Source: Paenibacillus pinistramenti (GTDB lineage Bacteria > Bacillota > Bacilli > Paenibacillales > Paenibacillaceae). Taken from it: 64,000 nt of DNA. The stretch is taken from contig NZ_VAWG01000010.1 in NCBI RefSeq assembly GCF_005869875.1, positions 62,001 to 126,000 on the forward strand, read 5' to 3'. The notes under the pieces are model-generated. The model searched no databases. It was not told where the DNA came from and was given only the letters and a program-made list of their open reading frames with translations. Each line of letters starts with the position of its first letter. Positions within the stretch are counted from its first letter, which is position 1. Below, one piece after another: positions 35,775 through 44,074 of the stretch. Made by a program: the position numbers and the translations under genes.

Positions 35775-37001
35775 ATGCAGCGTCAGAAGCTGTTCGTGAA
35801 CGCAGCAAGACTGAAGGAGACCATTGAAGCCTTTGCGGAGTACGGCAAGACAGCGGCGGGCGGCGTGACCCGGCTGGCCTTGAGCGAAGAGGATGTGCTG
35901 GCGCGCGGGTATTTCCGCAGCTGCTGCGAGGAGCTCGGCATGACGGTTGCCGTGGATGACCTCGGCTGTATGTACGCCACGCTGGAGGGCGTTCGCAAGG
36001 CACCGCCGATCGTTATCGGCTCTCATTTGGACAGCGTGAAGAAGGGCGGGCGGTTTGACGGCGTGCTTGGCGTCATTGCCGGGCTTGAAGTCGTCAGGAC
36101 GCTCGTCGATGCCGGCATCAAGCCGGAGCTTCCCATTACGGTTATGAACTTCACGAACGAAGAAGGCGCCCGCTTCGAACCGTCGATGATGGCTTCCGGC
36201 GTGCTGTCCGGCAAATTCGACCTGGATGACATCATGGCGAAGCAGGATGCGGACGGCCTTACCTTCCGGGAGGCGCTTGCGGACAGCGGCTGTGCCGGTT
36301 CGCCGGATAACCGGATCCGCGAAGCCTCGGCTTATCTGGAGCTGCACATTGAGCAGGGCCCGGTGCTGGAGAAGGAAGGGCTGTCGATCGGCGTTGTAGA
36401 ATGTGTGGTCGGCATGGCCTGCTACGAGATTGAAGTCACCGGCGAATCAGACCATGCCGGAACTACACCGATGGACATGCGGAAGGATGCCTTCTTCGCG
36501 GCGAACGATCTGGTATCTCTGCTGCGGAGCAGACTTAGCGGGCTGGACCCGGAGCTGGTGTACACGATGGGGCGGGTTAACGTCTATCCGAGCATTCATA
36601 CGGTCATTCCGAACAAGGTCGTCTTTACGGTGGAGGCCCGGCACAAGAACGAGGACATCATCCGCCAGGTGGAGGAGATCCTCCGGAGCCTTCCTGCCGA
36701 ACAGGAGGGCTGTGCGGTCAAGGCGACCAAGCTGTGGGGCCGCGATACGGTCTGGTTTAAACCGGAATTGTGTGAACGGCTGGAGGAGGCAGCCCGCTCG
36801 TTCGGCTACAGCTATAAGAGAATGGCCAGCGGAGCCGGGCACGATGCCCAGTTTGTGGCCTCCTTTCTGCCGTCAGTGATGCTGTTTGTGCCGAGCGTGA
36901 ACGGCAAGAGCCACTGTGAGGAAGAGCTGACCTCCTATGAGGACTGCGAGAAGGGCGTGAACGTCCTGCTGGAGACAGTGCTGGGGCTGCTGGCGGAATG
37001 A
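35775..37001 (+). CDS. M20-family amidohydrolase (N-carbamoyl amino acid hydrolase / allantoate amidohydrolase type)
   Basis: The 408-residue protein is a zinc-dependent amidase of the AllC/HyuC/beta-ureidopropionase group, cleaving carbamoyl amides to release carbon dioxide and ammonia. Motifs are complete: IGSHLDSVKKGGRFDG with metal-binding His/Asp, NEEGARF with catalytic and metal-binding Glu, LHIEQGPVLE, ESDHAGTTPMDMRKDA and GAGHDAQ. GGGGATG precedes the ATG. No hydantoinase or ureide gene is adjacent, so the natural substrate (N-carbamoyl amino acid or allantoate) is undecided. Confidence 0.9.
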   Translation: MQRQKLFVNAARLKETIEAFAEYGKTAAGGVTRLALSEEDVLARGYFRSCCEELGMTVAVDDLGCMYATLEGVRKAPPIVIGSHLDSVKKGGRFDGVLGVIAGLEVVRTLVDAGIKPELPITVMNFTNEEGARFEPSMMASGVLSGKFDLDDIMAKQDADGLTFREALADSGCAGSPDNRIREASAYLELHIEQGPVLEKEGLSIGVVECVVGMACYEIEVTGESDHAGTTPMDMRKDAFFAANDLVSLLRSRLSGLDPELVYTMGRVNVYPSIHTVIPNKVVFTVEARHKNEDIIRQVEEILRSLPAEQEGCAVKATKLWGRDTVWFKPELCERLEEAARSFGYSYKRMASGAGHDAQFVASFLPSVMLFVPSVNGKSHCEEELTSYEDCEKGVNVLLETVLGLLAE

Positions 37002-37009
37002 TTTTTATA

Positions 37010-37075
37010 CGGAATAACAATTTGAATAAAATAACCTGAATAAAATTACCGGAATAAAATAACCTGAATAAAGCC
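37010..37075. repeat. CCTGAATAAAAT-type short repeats after the amidohydrolase
   Basis: GGAATAACAATTTGAATAAAAT, AACCTGAATAAAAT, TACCGGAATAAAAT and AACCTGAATAAAGCC follow each other, starting 9 bases after the stop codon. Confidence 0.8.
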
Positions 37076-37221
37076 TGTAACTCCCTTCGCGACTAGATAA
37101 GCGCAGCTCCTGTCAGCCGGCCTGGCAGGGGCTGTTTGCGGTTATACGTATTTTTTTGCTTTCGGTCAGCATTAGGGTACAATTCTGGTTAAATAAGAAG
37201 AAAAAAGAAGGAGGAATCCGG

Positions 37222-37911
37222 ATGGTGCAAGAGAATCGCGGCTTGCGTGCGGAAGCCAAAGGGCCGGCTTCGGCTTTGGATGCGCGCTGGGAGACAGCCG
37301 TATTTGGCATGGGCTGCTTCTGGAGCCCGGAGGCTTTGTTCGGCCAGCTTCCGGGCGTAATGCGCACGCGCACCGGATATGCCGGAGGTACGGCTGAAGC
37401 GCCGTCTTATCACCAGATGGGCGATCATACGGAGACGGTCCGGGTCGATTTTGATCCGTCCATCATCCGCTATGAGCAGCTGCTGAACCTGTTCTGGGAT
37501 CATCACAACCCGGCGAATATTAACGGTTATAAAGGCCGGCAGTATTTGTCGCTGCTGCTGCCGCGCAGCGGAGAGCAGCGGGAGGCGATCAGGCGGGTTG
37601 CCCGTGAACGGCAGGAACGGGGCGATGAGAGGCCGGCCGGCACGGAGACGGCGGACTTTCGGGCCTTCTACCCGGCAGAGGAGCGGCATCAGAAATACTA
37701 TTTGAAGCGGTTCCCGGACGCGCTGGACAAGCTGCGCGGTTTATGCCCGTTCCAGGAAGCGCTGATGGATTCGGCGCTGGCCGCCCGCCTCAACGGGCTT
37801 GCCAAGGGCTACACCAGCATGGAGCGGATTGTCGGCGAAATCCAGGGCTGGAAGCTGCCTGACGGCGAGAAGGAGCAGCTGATCAAAGTGCTGCGCAGCA
37901 TCCGCTGGTGA
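37222..37911 (+). CDS. msrA: Peptide methionine (S)-S-oxide reductase
   Basis: The 229-residue enzyme repairs oxidised methionine. The signature is GMGCFWSPEALFG with the catalytic Cys, although SPE replaces the usual GAE/GVE. RTRTGYAGG, YHQMGDHTETVRVDFDP, LFWDHHNPANIN and FYPAEERHQKYYLKRF are typical. The start at 37222 follows AGAAGGAGG; the frame upstream is not coding. About 40 extra C-terminal residues after the core have no assigned role. A weak hairpin at about 37104-37135 separates it from the amidohydrolase. Confidence 0.93.
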   Translation: MVQENRGLRAEAKGPASALDARWETAVFGMGCFWSPEALFGQLPGVMRTRTGYAGGTAEAPSYHQMGDHTETVRVDFDPSIIRYEQLLNLFWDHHNPANINGYKGRQYLSLLLPRSGEQREAIRRVARERQERGDERPAGTETADFRAFYPAEERHQKYYLKRFPDALDKLRGLCPFQEALMDSALAARLNGLAKGYTSMERIVGEIQGWKLPDGEKEQLIKVLRSIRW

Positions 37912-37947
37912 AGCCGCGCCGCTGCCTTTGCTTCTGTTTCGGACAAT

Positions 37948-38139
37948 TTATCTGGAATGAGAAATCAGCAGCGAGAACACAACCACCACGACAGCCAGAA
38001 TTCCCAGCACAATCAGAGCGTTTAGGAGATGTCTGGAGAACGGTTCGCGGTGATAGCGGTAGTCATTGGCTTTGTCTTCGGTCTGCCGTTTGGCGAGCTC
38101 TTCGTCAATTCCGTTAAGATTCTTGGGATTCAGCACCAT
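37948..38139 (-). CDS. Small single-pass membrane protein (63 aa)
   Basis: A 63-residue protein with a polar charged N-terminal half (NGIDEELAKRQTEDKANDYRYHREP) and one C-terminal membrane helix (ALIVLGILAVVVVVFSLLI). GGAGGAG lies 11 bases before the ATG. The lone helix with a hydrophilic head is typical of small envelope proteins; no function is recognised. It is antisense to nothing and convergent with msrA. Confidence 0.7.
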   Translation of the reverse strand: MVLNPKNLNGIDEELAKRQTEDKANDYRYHREPFSRHLLNALIVLGILAVVVVVFSLLISHSR

Positions 38140-38507
38140 TTTCGGGTCATCTCCTCCATTTATTTGCCCGAATTATAACATAAACTGGGTAAAATAACTC
38201 CCCCATCCAGATTGCCGCTGCTTCTTCTATCCCTCTCTCTGTCACGCCAAAAACCTTCTTCCTCCAGGCGCCTTGTTCCTGTGGAAGGAGGTTTTTGTGA
38301 TTCTGAGCTGCATGGAAAAGGTCCATTTCAACCCAATATGTCATATTTCCTAACACTGATAAGAATCCTTTTAAGCTGTTCAACATAAAATGTATTAGCC
38401 AATGTGCAGAAGAAGCCGTTATTATACTATATAAACTTCTGTTAAATGAAATTTCTTCCATATGGTGTCAGTGTTGTGGCACCGACTTCCAGAGGGAGGG
38501 GACGCCC
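38140..38507. other. Intergenic region with a 14-bp inverted repeat
   Basis: AAAAACCTTCTTCC (38249-38262) and GGAAGGAGGTTTTT (38283-38296) pair with one mismatch around a 20-base loop, forming a terminator-like hairpin usable in either direction. The AT-rich part 38340-38460 probably contains the oxygenase promoter (TTATTATACTATAT near 38418-38431). A 104-codon minus-strand frame here has no ribosome binding site and is not believed. Confidence 0.5.
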
Positions 38508-39506
38508 ATGATTCAGGATCAAGTGTTAATGAAGGACTGGATCGCTGCTGCTTACGCCGGTGATATTACAGATCAGCCGGTTAAAATTACGCTCTTGCAG
38601 GAAGCGATCGTCTTGTTCCGCACCTCGTCGGGCATCAAGGCGTTCAAGGATCTGTGCATCCACCGCGGAGCGCCCTTGTCTTATGGCAGGGTAGCGGATG
38701 ACTGCATCGTCTGCCCGTATCACGGCTGGCAGTTTGACGGGGAAGGCAAATGCGTGCGGATTCCCCAGCAGCCTCCGGAGCAGACGATCCCTCCCAAGGC
38801 GAAAGCGATCGCGTATGCGTGCACCGAGAAATACGGGATCGTGTGGGTGAACCTGAGCGGAGACGCCGAAACAGGCGGTGTGCCGGTCCCTTTTTACGAA
38901 GAGTTTGATGATCCGGAATTCCGCACGGTAGAGGCGCCGCCGTTTGTGCTGCGGGGAGCCGGACCGCGGGTGGTGGAGAATTTTCTCGACGCCGGACACC
39001 TCGCCTTTGTGCATGAAGGGCTGCTCGGCGATTCCAATTTCCCGGAAATTCCCGATTACCATGTCCACTGGAAGGAGAACCGTTACGTCTCGGACGAAAT
39101 CGCCATTTACGCGGATGCCGACGGCTCCGGGAACTACGCTACGCTTTATTACACCTACGAAATTCTCCGCCCGATGACGGCCAGACTCAAGAAGGTCAAC
39201 TACGACAATAATCAGGTTCTGTCGATTCTCTTTACGGTGCTGCCGCAGGACGAGCGGACGACGACGGTGTTTGCACTGGTCAGCCGCAATTATGCGCTGA
39301 ATGTGCCGGATGCCTTTTTCCAAGATTTTCAGCAGAAGGTGATCGAGCAGGACGCTTTTATTGTGGAGAATCAGAAGCCCGAGGAGCTGCCGCTGGATCT
39401 GCAGGCCGAGCTGCATTTGAAGGCCGACCGCGTCAGCATTGCCTACCGCAAATGGCTGGGTGAGCTGGGAGTTACTTACGGCAGTGATGTGAGGGGACTT
39501 CATTAG
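38508..39506 (+). CDS. Rieske non-haem iron oxygenase, alpha-subunit type (1)
   Basis: The 332-residue protein has a Rieske [2Fe-2S] domain (CIHRGAPLSYGRVADDCIVCPYHGW, giving CxH and CxxH) and a mononuclear iron centre in ENFLDAGHLAFVH (His/His, with a further Asp expected). It resembles VanA-type demethylases and aryl-hydroxylating oxygenases. GGGAGGGG precedes the ATG. It is followed 77 bases later by a second Rieske oxygenase, but no ferredoxin or reductase gene is adjacent, so electrons must come from elsewhere. An aromatic or alicyclic substrate is likely but undefined. Confidence 0.88.
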   Translation: MIQDQVLMKDWIAAAYAGDITDQPVKITLLQEAIVLFRTSSGIKAFKDLCIHRGAPLSYGRVADDCIVCPYHGWQFDGEGKCVRIPQQPPEQTIPPKAKAIAYACTEKYGIVWVNLSGDAETGGVPVPFYEEFDDPEFRTVEAPPFVLRGAGPRVVENFLDAGHLAFVHEGLLGDSNFPEIPDYHVHWKENRYVSDEIAIYADADGSGNYATLYYTYEILRPMTARLKKVNYDNNQVLSILFTVLPQDERTTTVFALVSRNYALNVPDAFFQDFQQKVIEQDAFIVENQKPEELPLDLQAELHLKADRVSIAYRKWLGELGVTYGSDVRGLH

Positions 39507-39583
39507 GCTGTCAGGAACAGGATGAATATAGCGGAAAATAAAGCAATCAAACGATCATCGTTAAGATAAGGAGAGTGCCGCCG

Positions 39584-40654
39584 ATGACACCGGAAATGCT
39601 AAAGCTGAACTCGGAAGCCCAACTGCTGAGGGACTATCCGAAGGATTGTACCTTTACCCGGGAGGACTGGCTGGTGCTGAGCCGTTATTGGTACCCGGTC
39701 GCCCTGGCAAGTGATGTGCAGGATAAGCCGCTTGGCGTGAAGCTGCTGGACGTGAAGCTGGTCTGCTACCGAAGCGGGGATCAGGCTGTGGTGGCGAGGG
39801 ATCTCTGCTTCCACCGCGGCGCGCCGCTCAGCAAAGGCTGGGTGGAGAACGGGGAGATTGTGTGCCCGTATCACGGCTTCCGCTACAACTGTGAGGGAAA
39901 ATGCACGGCCGTACCGGCCCATCCCGGCGCCAAAATATCGCCAAAGCTGAAGCTGTTCACCTATCCGGCCGTGGAGCGGTACGGCTTGATCTGGACCTGC
40001 CTGTCGCCCGAGACGGAGGCCGGCGAGCCGCAGATTCCGCCGTTCCCGCACTGGGAGGACCCGGACTATATGCAGGTGCTGCCGCCGAACTTTGACATTG
40101 CGGGCTCGGCCGGACGGCAGATGGAAGGCTTTCTGGACGTTTCCCATTTTGCCTATGTGCATACGGAAACGTTCGGGGACCGCAGCAATACGGAGGTGCC
40201 GCAGTACGCGGTTGCCCGGGAGGGCGAGAGCCTGCACGTGGAATATTGGAGCACGGTCAGCAATTATGGCAAAAGCCAGCTGCACGAAGCGCCCGAAGGC
40301 TTCCAGTGGCTGCGCGAGTTCCGCGTGTTCCCGCCGTTCGCGGCCTCGCTTACGGTGTATTTTCCGGGGGAGGGCCGCCTGAACATCCTGAACTGCGCTT
40401 CGCCCGTCTCGGCCAAATATACGCGGCTCTTCAGCCCGATCTGCCGCAACTTTGACACGGATACGCCAGTACAGGAGATCATCGACTTTAACCTCAAGGT
40501 CTTCAGCGAGGACCGCGAAATGGTCGAGGCGCAGACCCCGGAGGAGCTGCCGCTCGATCTGCTGGCCGAAGCGCATATTCCGGCCGACCGGACGTCGATT
40601 GCGTACCGCCAGCTGCTGACGGAGCTGGGGTTGGGAAGGAGTTATACTTCGTAA
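39584..40654 (+). CDS. Rieske non-haem iron oxygenase, alpha-subunit type (2)
   Basis: The 356-residue protein has CFHRGAPLSKGWVENGEIVCPYHGF for the Rieske cluster and MEGFLDVSHFAYVHTETFG for the mononuclear iron. The C-terminal part is similar in layout to the preceding protein (both end with a PEELPLDL ... ADR.SIAYR motif), so they are paralogues. The ATG at 39584 lies 8 bases after AAGGAGAG; a GTG at 39575 overlaps that site. Two alpha-type subunits in a row, with no beta subunit or reductase, may act in sequence on one pathway or form a mixed complex. Confidence 0.88.
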   Translation: MTPEMLKLNSEAQLLRDYPKDCTFTREDWLVLSRYWYPVALASDVQDKPLGVKLLDVKLVCYRSGDQAVVARDLCFHRGAPLSKGWVENGEIVCPYHGFRYNCEGKCTAVPAHPGAKISPKLKLFTYPAVERYGLIWTCLSPETEAGEPQIPPFPHWEDPDYMQVLPPNFDIAGSAGRQMEGFLDVSHFAYVHTETFGDRSNTEVPQYAVAREGESLHVEYWSTVSNYGKSQLHEAPEGFQWLREFRVFPPFAASLTVYFPGEGRLNILNCASPVSAKYTRLFSPICRNFDTDTPVQEIIDFNLKVFSEDREMVEAQTPEELPLDLLAEAHIPADRTSIAYRQLLTELGLGRSYTS

Positions 40655-40739
40655 GAGATTCACGAACAGGGCTTCCGCCGATGTGCAGACCTGCTGCCGT
40701 CCGGGGGCCCGAATGCTTTCGGGACTCTCGGAAGGATTT

Positions 40740-40780
40740 TTTACCGATCGGTTCAAAATAACCTCTCTCTGTGCTAAGAT
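40740..40780 (+). promoter_or_regulatory. Promoter and operator of the TetR gene
   Basis: TTCAAA (40752-40757) and TAAGAT (40775-40780) are 17 bases apart. Directly upstream TTTACCGATCGGTTC (40740-40754) contains the palindrome ACCGATCGGT and overlaps the -35 box. Nearly the same word lies at the SDR promoter at 41510-41524. Confidence 0.65.
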
Positions 40781-40802
40781 GGACTCAGGAGGGATGATTC
40801 AT

Positions 40803-41384
40803 ATGGCACGCAGCAAAGAATTTGAAGAGAATGCCGTCCTGGACAAAGCGATGAAGCTGTTCTGGGAGCAGGGCTATGAGAAGACTTCCATGAACGATCT
40901 TGTGGAGCATATGGGCATTCACCGCAGAAGCCTGTATGACACTTTTACCGATAAACATACCTTGTTTCTGAGAGCCATTGACCGGTTCGCCGAAAGAATG
41001 AGCAGCAGGCTGGCTGCCGGGGTTAAAGAAGCTGCTACCGCAGAGGAAGCGATGAAATTCCTGTTCCGCTCTATGATCTTTGGGGAGGAGGACGCCCCTC
41101 CGGGCTGTATGCTGGTGAACTCGGCGGCAGAGCTGGCAGTCCGGGATGAGGAAGTGGACGCCAAGGCCAGAGAAGGCTTTGCCGATACCGAACGGCTGAT
41201 CAAGGAGATCATCCTTTGGGGGCAGGAAAGCGGCGAGTTCAGCAGGGAACTGGAAGCAGGCGATTTGGCGCAGTATCTGCACAACAGCCTGGTAGGCATC
41301 CGGGTGATGGCGCGCACCGCCACGCCTAAAGACAAGCTGGAGCGGATTGCCGGACTGTCGGTTGCGGTCTTGAAGCACAAATAA
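40803..41384 (+). CDS. TetR/AcrR-family regulator
   Basis: The 193-residue protein begins at the ATG at 40803 after AGGAGGG. The helix-turn-helix (MNDLVEHMGIHRRSLYDTFTDKHTLFLRAIDRF) and C-terminal region (GCMLVNSAAELAVRDEEV) resemble the YxaF/NemR-like subgroup often responding to reactive electrophiles or quinones. It lies between the Rieske oxygenases and an SDR/quinone reductase cluster. The same ACCGATCG-based site occurs in its own promoter and in that of the SDR gene, which supports autoregulation and control of the cluster. Confidence 0.9.
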   Translation: MARSKEFEENAVLDKAMKLFWEQGYEKTSMNDLVEHMGIHRRSLYDTFTDKHTLFLRAIDRFAERMSSRLAAGVKEAATAEEAMKFLFRSMIFGEEDAPPGCMLVNSAAELAVRDEEVDAKAREGFADTERLIKEIILWGQESGEFSRELEAGDLAQYLHNSLVGIRVMARTATPKDKLERIAGLSVAVLKHK

Positions 41385-41486
41385 GGGGAAGCGGCTCTTG
41401 CGGCGTAAATATTTCAGTTCCGGGTACCTAAGCAGAGCATAAACGAGCCGGATCAATAAGGAAAAGCCGAATTCAGAAAAAAAAGT

Positions 41487-41538
41487 AGAACGATCAGTAA
41501 AAATAATACTTTACCGATCGTTCTCATTATGCTAAGAT
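41487..41538 (+). promoter_or_regulatory. Operator and promoter of the SDR-quinone reductase cluster
   Basis: AGAACGATCAGTAAA (41487-41501) and TTTACCGATCGTTCT (41510-41524) are inverted copies with one mismatch in 15. The second half overlaps the -35 region (TTTACC, 41510-41515), 17 bases before TAAGAT (41533-41538). The layout suits repression by the upstream TetR protein. Confidence 0.7.
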
Positions 41539-41575
41539 GAATGCAGCAAGAGAGAACAAGAACTTCTGAACGATT

Positions 41576-41597
41576 TTTAGAATGATCATTCCCAAAA
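41576..41597 (+). promoter_or_regulatory. Shared 22-bp motif, copy 1
   Basis: TTTAGAATGA-TC-ATTCCCAAAA contains the perfect palindrome GAATGATCATTC and lies upstream of the first SDR gene. An almost identical 22-mer precedes the quinone reductase gene at 42402. Confidence 0.6.
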
Positions 41598-41624
41598 ACG
41601 AAATGAAAATTAAAGGAGACATGA

Positions 41625-42389
41625 ATGATGAAAACAACAAGCTTGCAAGGCAAAGTCGCTTTTATTACCGGTGCTGCACGAGGTATTGGTTTGGAAACCG
41701 CACGGGAATTGGCTAAACAAGGGGCAACGGTAGTGATTGGAGCCCGTAATCCGGAGAAAGGATTTAAAGCAGCCGAACAATTAAGACAAGAGGGCTTACA
41801 GGCGGCCAGCATCAAATTTGACGTGACGGAGACTGGTGATCATGAAGAAGCTTACCGGTATTTTGAAGATACTTTTGGCAAGCTGGATATCTTGATTAAC
41901 AATGCCGGTGTTCTGCTGGAGCAGGAAAGCTTCTCCGTGCCGACGGTCAACCGCACCAGTACCCTTTCCTTGAAGGTTCTGCGTGATACGTTTGACATTA
42001 ACTTTTTTGCCCAGATCGAATTAACGCAAACGCTGCTTCCCCTGATCCGCAGATCGGAAGGCGGACGGATTGTAAATCTGTCGAGTGTGCTCGGTTCACT
42101 TGCAACCCAGGCGGATCCTGAATCCCCGTATTACTCCCTTAAAACCTTTGCTTACAACGCCTCCAAAGCTGCGCTTAATGCGTTCACGATCCACCTGGCA
42201 GCAGAGCTTAGTGATACTAATATGAAAGTGAATTCGGTACACCCGGGCTGGATTCGTACAGAGCTTGGCGGGCAATATGCCGATATGGACGAAACGGCCG
42301 GCGCAGAAACCAGTGTACTGCTGGCTTCCCTTACAAACGATGGCCCCACTGGCGGATTCTATCATAAGGACAGCACACTGCCTTGGTAA
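41625..42389 (+). CDS. Short-chain dehydrogenase/reductase (1)
   Basis: A 254-residue classical SDR: cofactor motif TGAARGIG, NNAG, active-site Ser in NLSSVLG and YNASKAA with Tyr/Lys. It probably reduces a carbonyl using NADPH; a carbonyl- or aldehyde-reductase role is likely given the quinone reductase next door. GGAGAC precedes ATGATG, and either ATG may be used. Two repressor-type sites lie upstream. The paralogue at 43060 shares the C-terminal pattern GPTGGF(Y/F) ... LPW. Confidence 0.9.
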   Translation: MMKTTSLQGKVAFITGAARGIGLETARELAKQGATVVIGARNPEKGFKAAEQLRQEGLQAASIKFDVTETGDHEEAYRYFEDTFGKLDILINNAGVLLEQESFSVPTVNRTSTLSLKVLRDTFDINFFAQIELTQTLLPLIRRSEGGRIVNLSSVLGSLATQADPESPYYSLKTFAYNASKAALNAFTIHLAAELSDTNMKVNSVHPGWIRTELGGQYADMDETAGAETSVLLASLTNDGPTGGFYHKDSTLPW

Positions 42390-42401
42390 TTTTTTAGATA
42401 A

Positions 42402-42423
42402 TTTAGAATGAACGTTCCCAAAA
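42402..42423 (+). promoter_or_regulatory. Shared 22-bp motif, copy 2
   Basis: TTTAGAATGA-AC-GTTCCCAAAA differs from the copy at 41576 at only two positions. It lies between the SDR stop and the quinone reductase start, so the reductase may have its own regulated promoter. Confidence 0.6.
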
Positions 42424-42463
42424 TTGACCTATTCCAATTCCATTTTTAAGGAGAGAGCTGCCT

Positions 42464-43024
42464 ATGAAAACTTTGATTATTGCAGGACACCCTGATCTTC
42501 AAAAATCCCGGATCAACAGCATTTGGACCGAAGCCTTGAGACAGCAGAAGGACATCACCGTTCATGTGCTGAGTGAGGTCTACCCGGACGGTAAAATGGA
42601 TGTGGCGAAAGAGCAGGCGCTTTTGGATGCCCACGACCGGATTATCCTGCAATATCCGCTTTACTGGTACGCCACACCGCCGCTTCTGAAGCAGTGGATG
42701 GATGAGGTGTTTGAATACGGCTGGGCCTTCGGCCCCGGCGGCGAGCATTTAAAGGGGAAAGAGTTCGGCATTGCCATTTCAACCGTGGGCAGTGCGGCTG
42801 CCTACCAGCCCGGCGGTTCTAACCTGTTCACTGTCCGGGAAGTGCTTAAGCCTATGGAAGCGGTAGCCAACTATGTAGGCGCGCACTATCTTCCGCCGTT
42901 TGCCTTCCACAGCGCGAACCATGTGACAGAAGAAGAGATTTCCGCAGGCAAAGACGCTTATCTAGGGCATCTGGCGAAGGTGCGCAGCGTCAAAACGCCG
43001 GAACCGGTTACGATGATCCGCTGA
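42464..43024 (+). CDS. NAD(P)H:quinone oxidoreductase (flavodoxin-like fold)
   Basis: The 186-residue protein belongs to the KefF/MdaB/YwrO family of FMN/FAD quinone reductases: MKTLIIAGHPDLQKSR for phosphate binding, YPLYWYATPPLLKQWMDEVFEYGWAFG and GKEFGIAISTVG. It performs two-electron reduction of quinones and protects from redox cycling. AAGGAGAG precedes the ATG. It sits between two SDR genes and behind a copy of the 22-bp motif. Confidence 0.9.
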   Translation: MKTLIIAGHPDLQKSRINSIWTEALRQQKDITVHVLSEVYPDGKMDVAKEQALLDAHDRIILQYPLYWYATPPLLKQWMDEVFEYGWAFGPGGEHLKGKEFGIAISTVGSAAAYQPGGSNLFTVREVLKPMEAVANYVGAHYLPPFAFHSANHVTEEEISAGKDAYLGHLAKVRSVKTPEPVTMIR

Positions 43025-43059
43025 TAGGAATCAACTATTTTTTTGAGGAGGAAAGGACA

Positions 43060-43812
43060 ATGACAGCCAAAATCGCTTTAATTACAGGGGCAAGCGCAGG
43101 AATCGGCTTTGAGGCAGCCAGACAATTAGGGAAGCAGGGAATCACCGTGTTGGTGGGAGCCCGCTCGCAGGCCTCCGCCGATCAGGCGGCCGGCAGGCTG
43201 CAGGAAGAAGGGATTCAAGCGGCAGACATTGAGCTGGAGGTGACCAATGCGGCGCATATTGAGCAGGCAGCCAAACTCATTGTGAAGGAATACGGCAGGC
43301 TGGACATTCTGATCAACAATGCAGGAGTCTGGGCTGAAAAAGGAGATTCTGCCGGGGGTTCCCCCGGTGCCCCGAATGCAGCTTCAGCTTCAGGCGGTGA
43401 TCCGTTCAGGCAGACCTTTGAGGTCAATACGCTCGCTCCTTATTATTTGACAGAGGCCCTTCTGCCGCTGCTGCTGAAGAGCGAGGCGGGCAGAATTGTC
43501 AACCAAAGCAGCGCTTTGGGCTCCATTAACTTTATGCTCTCCAATGAGCTGGCGCAGCGGATTGCCACTCCGGCTTATGCCGCCTCCAAAGCAGCCTTAA
43601 ATATGCTGACAGCCTACTGGTCGCAGAAATTTAAGGATACCCGCCTGAAGGTCAACTCCGTTCATCCGGGCCTGGTCAAGACTAAAATGGGCGGGGATAA
43701 GGCGGAGCTGACACCTGAAGAGGGAGCCAAAACGGCGGTGCGCCTGGCGACGCTGCCTGAGGACGGGCCGACCGGCGGATTCTTTTACATGGATGACGTG
43801 CTCCCTTGGTAA
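43060..43812 (+). CDS. Short-chain dehydrogenase/reductase (2)
   Basis: A 250-residue classical SDR with TGASAGIG, NNAG, NQSSALG and YAASKAALN. It has a Gly/Ala/Pro-rich insertion (SAGGSPGAPNAASASGG, about 106-122) after the NNAGVWAE strand, not present in its paralogue at 41625. GAGGAGG precedes the ATG. It ends the cluster started at 41625; a hairpin lies downstream. Substrate unknown, NADPH-dependent carbonyl reduction likely. Confidence 0.9.
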   Translation: MTAKIALITGASAGIGFEAARQLGKQGITVLVGARSQASADQAAGRLQEEGIQAADIELEVTNAAHIEQAAKLIVKEYGRLDILINNAGVWAEKGDSAGGSPGAPNAASASGGDPFRQTFEVNTLAPYYLTEALLPLLLKSEAGRIVNQSSALGSINFMLSNELAQRIATPAYAASKAALNMLTAYWSQKFKDTRLKVNSVHPGLVKTKMGGDKAELTPEEGAKTAVRLATLPEDGPTGGFFYMDDVLPW

Positions 43813-43892
43813 ACGAGGGCGGACACCGTACTTGCCAATGTTTGATTAAAGGGCAATTCGTTGGAGCTTGCTCCACTTGATATAAAATAATT

Positions 43893-43941
43893 CCCCAAAA
43901 GTGACGCGTGGCTGTGAAGCCTAATCCAATTACTTTTGGGG
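43893..43941. repeat. 10-bp inverted repeat CCCCAAAAGT / ACTTTTGGGG
   Basis: Perfect 10-bp arms enclose 29 bases. A smaller palindrome TGGAGCTTGCTCCA lies just upstream (43862-43875). No transposase remnant is seen; it may be a weak terminator or the relic of a small mobile repeat. Confidence 0.5.
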
Positions 43942-43957
43942 GAGCCTCCGTAATTCT

Positions 43958-43994
43958 AAAAAAACATCCCGCGGATCCCTGCGGGATGTTTTGC
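43958..43994. terminator. Bidirectional terminator (SDR cluster / DHA2 exporter)
   Basis: AAAACATCCCGC and GCGGGATGTTTT form a perfect 12-bp stem with T-rich flanks on the minus side and TTTTGC on the plus side. Confidence 0.85.
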
Positions 43995-44074
43995 ATTATG
44001 TACCAGACAGGCCGGACCAAGCCGGCCAAGCTGGCCCGGTTAATTTAAGCCCGGCCGGTTTAAGCCGGTCAAGG

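Noticed and set aside
38147-38461. 104-codon minus-strand frame before the Rieske genes
   Set aside because: It contains the 14-bp terminator-like hairpin, lacks a ribosome binding site and shows no recognisable domain.
43862-43941. Insertion sequence remnant
   Set aside because: There are inverted repeats but no flanking target duplication and no transposase fragment; a terminator-like structure is the simpler explanation.
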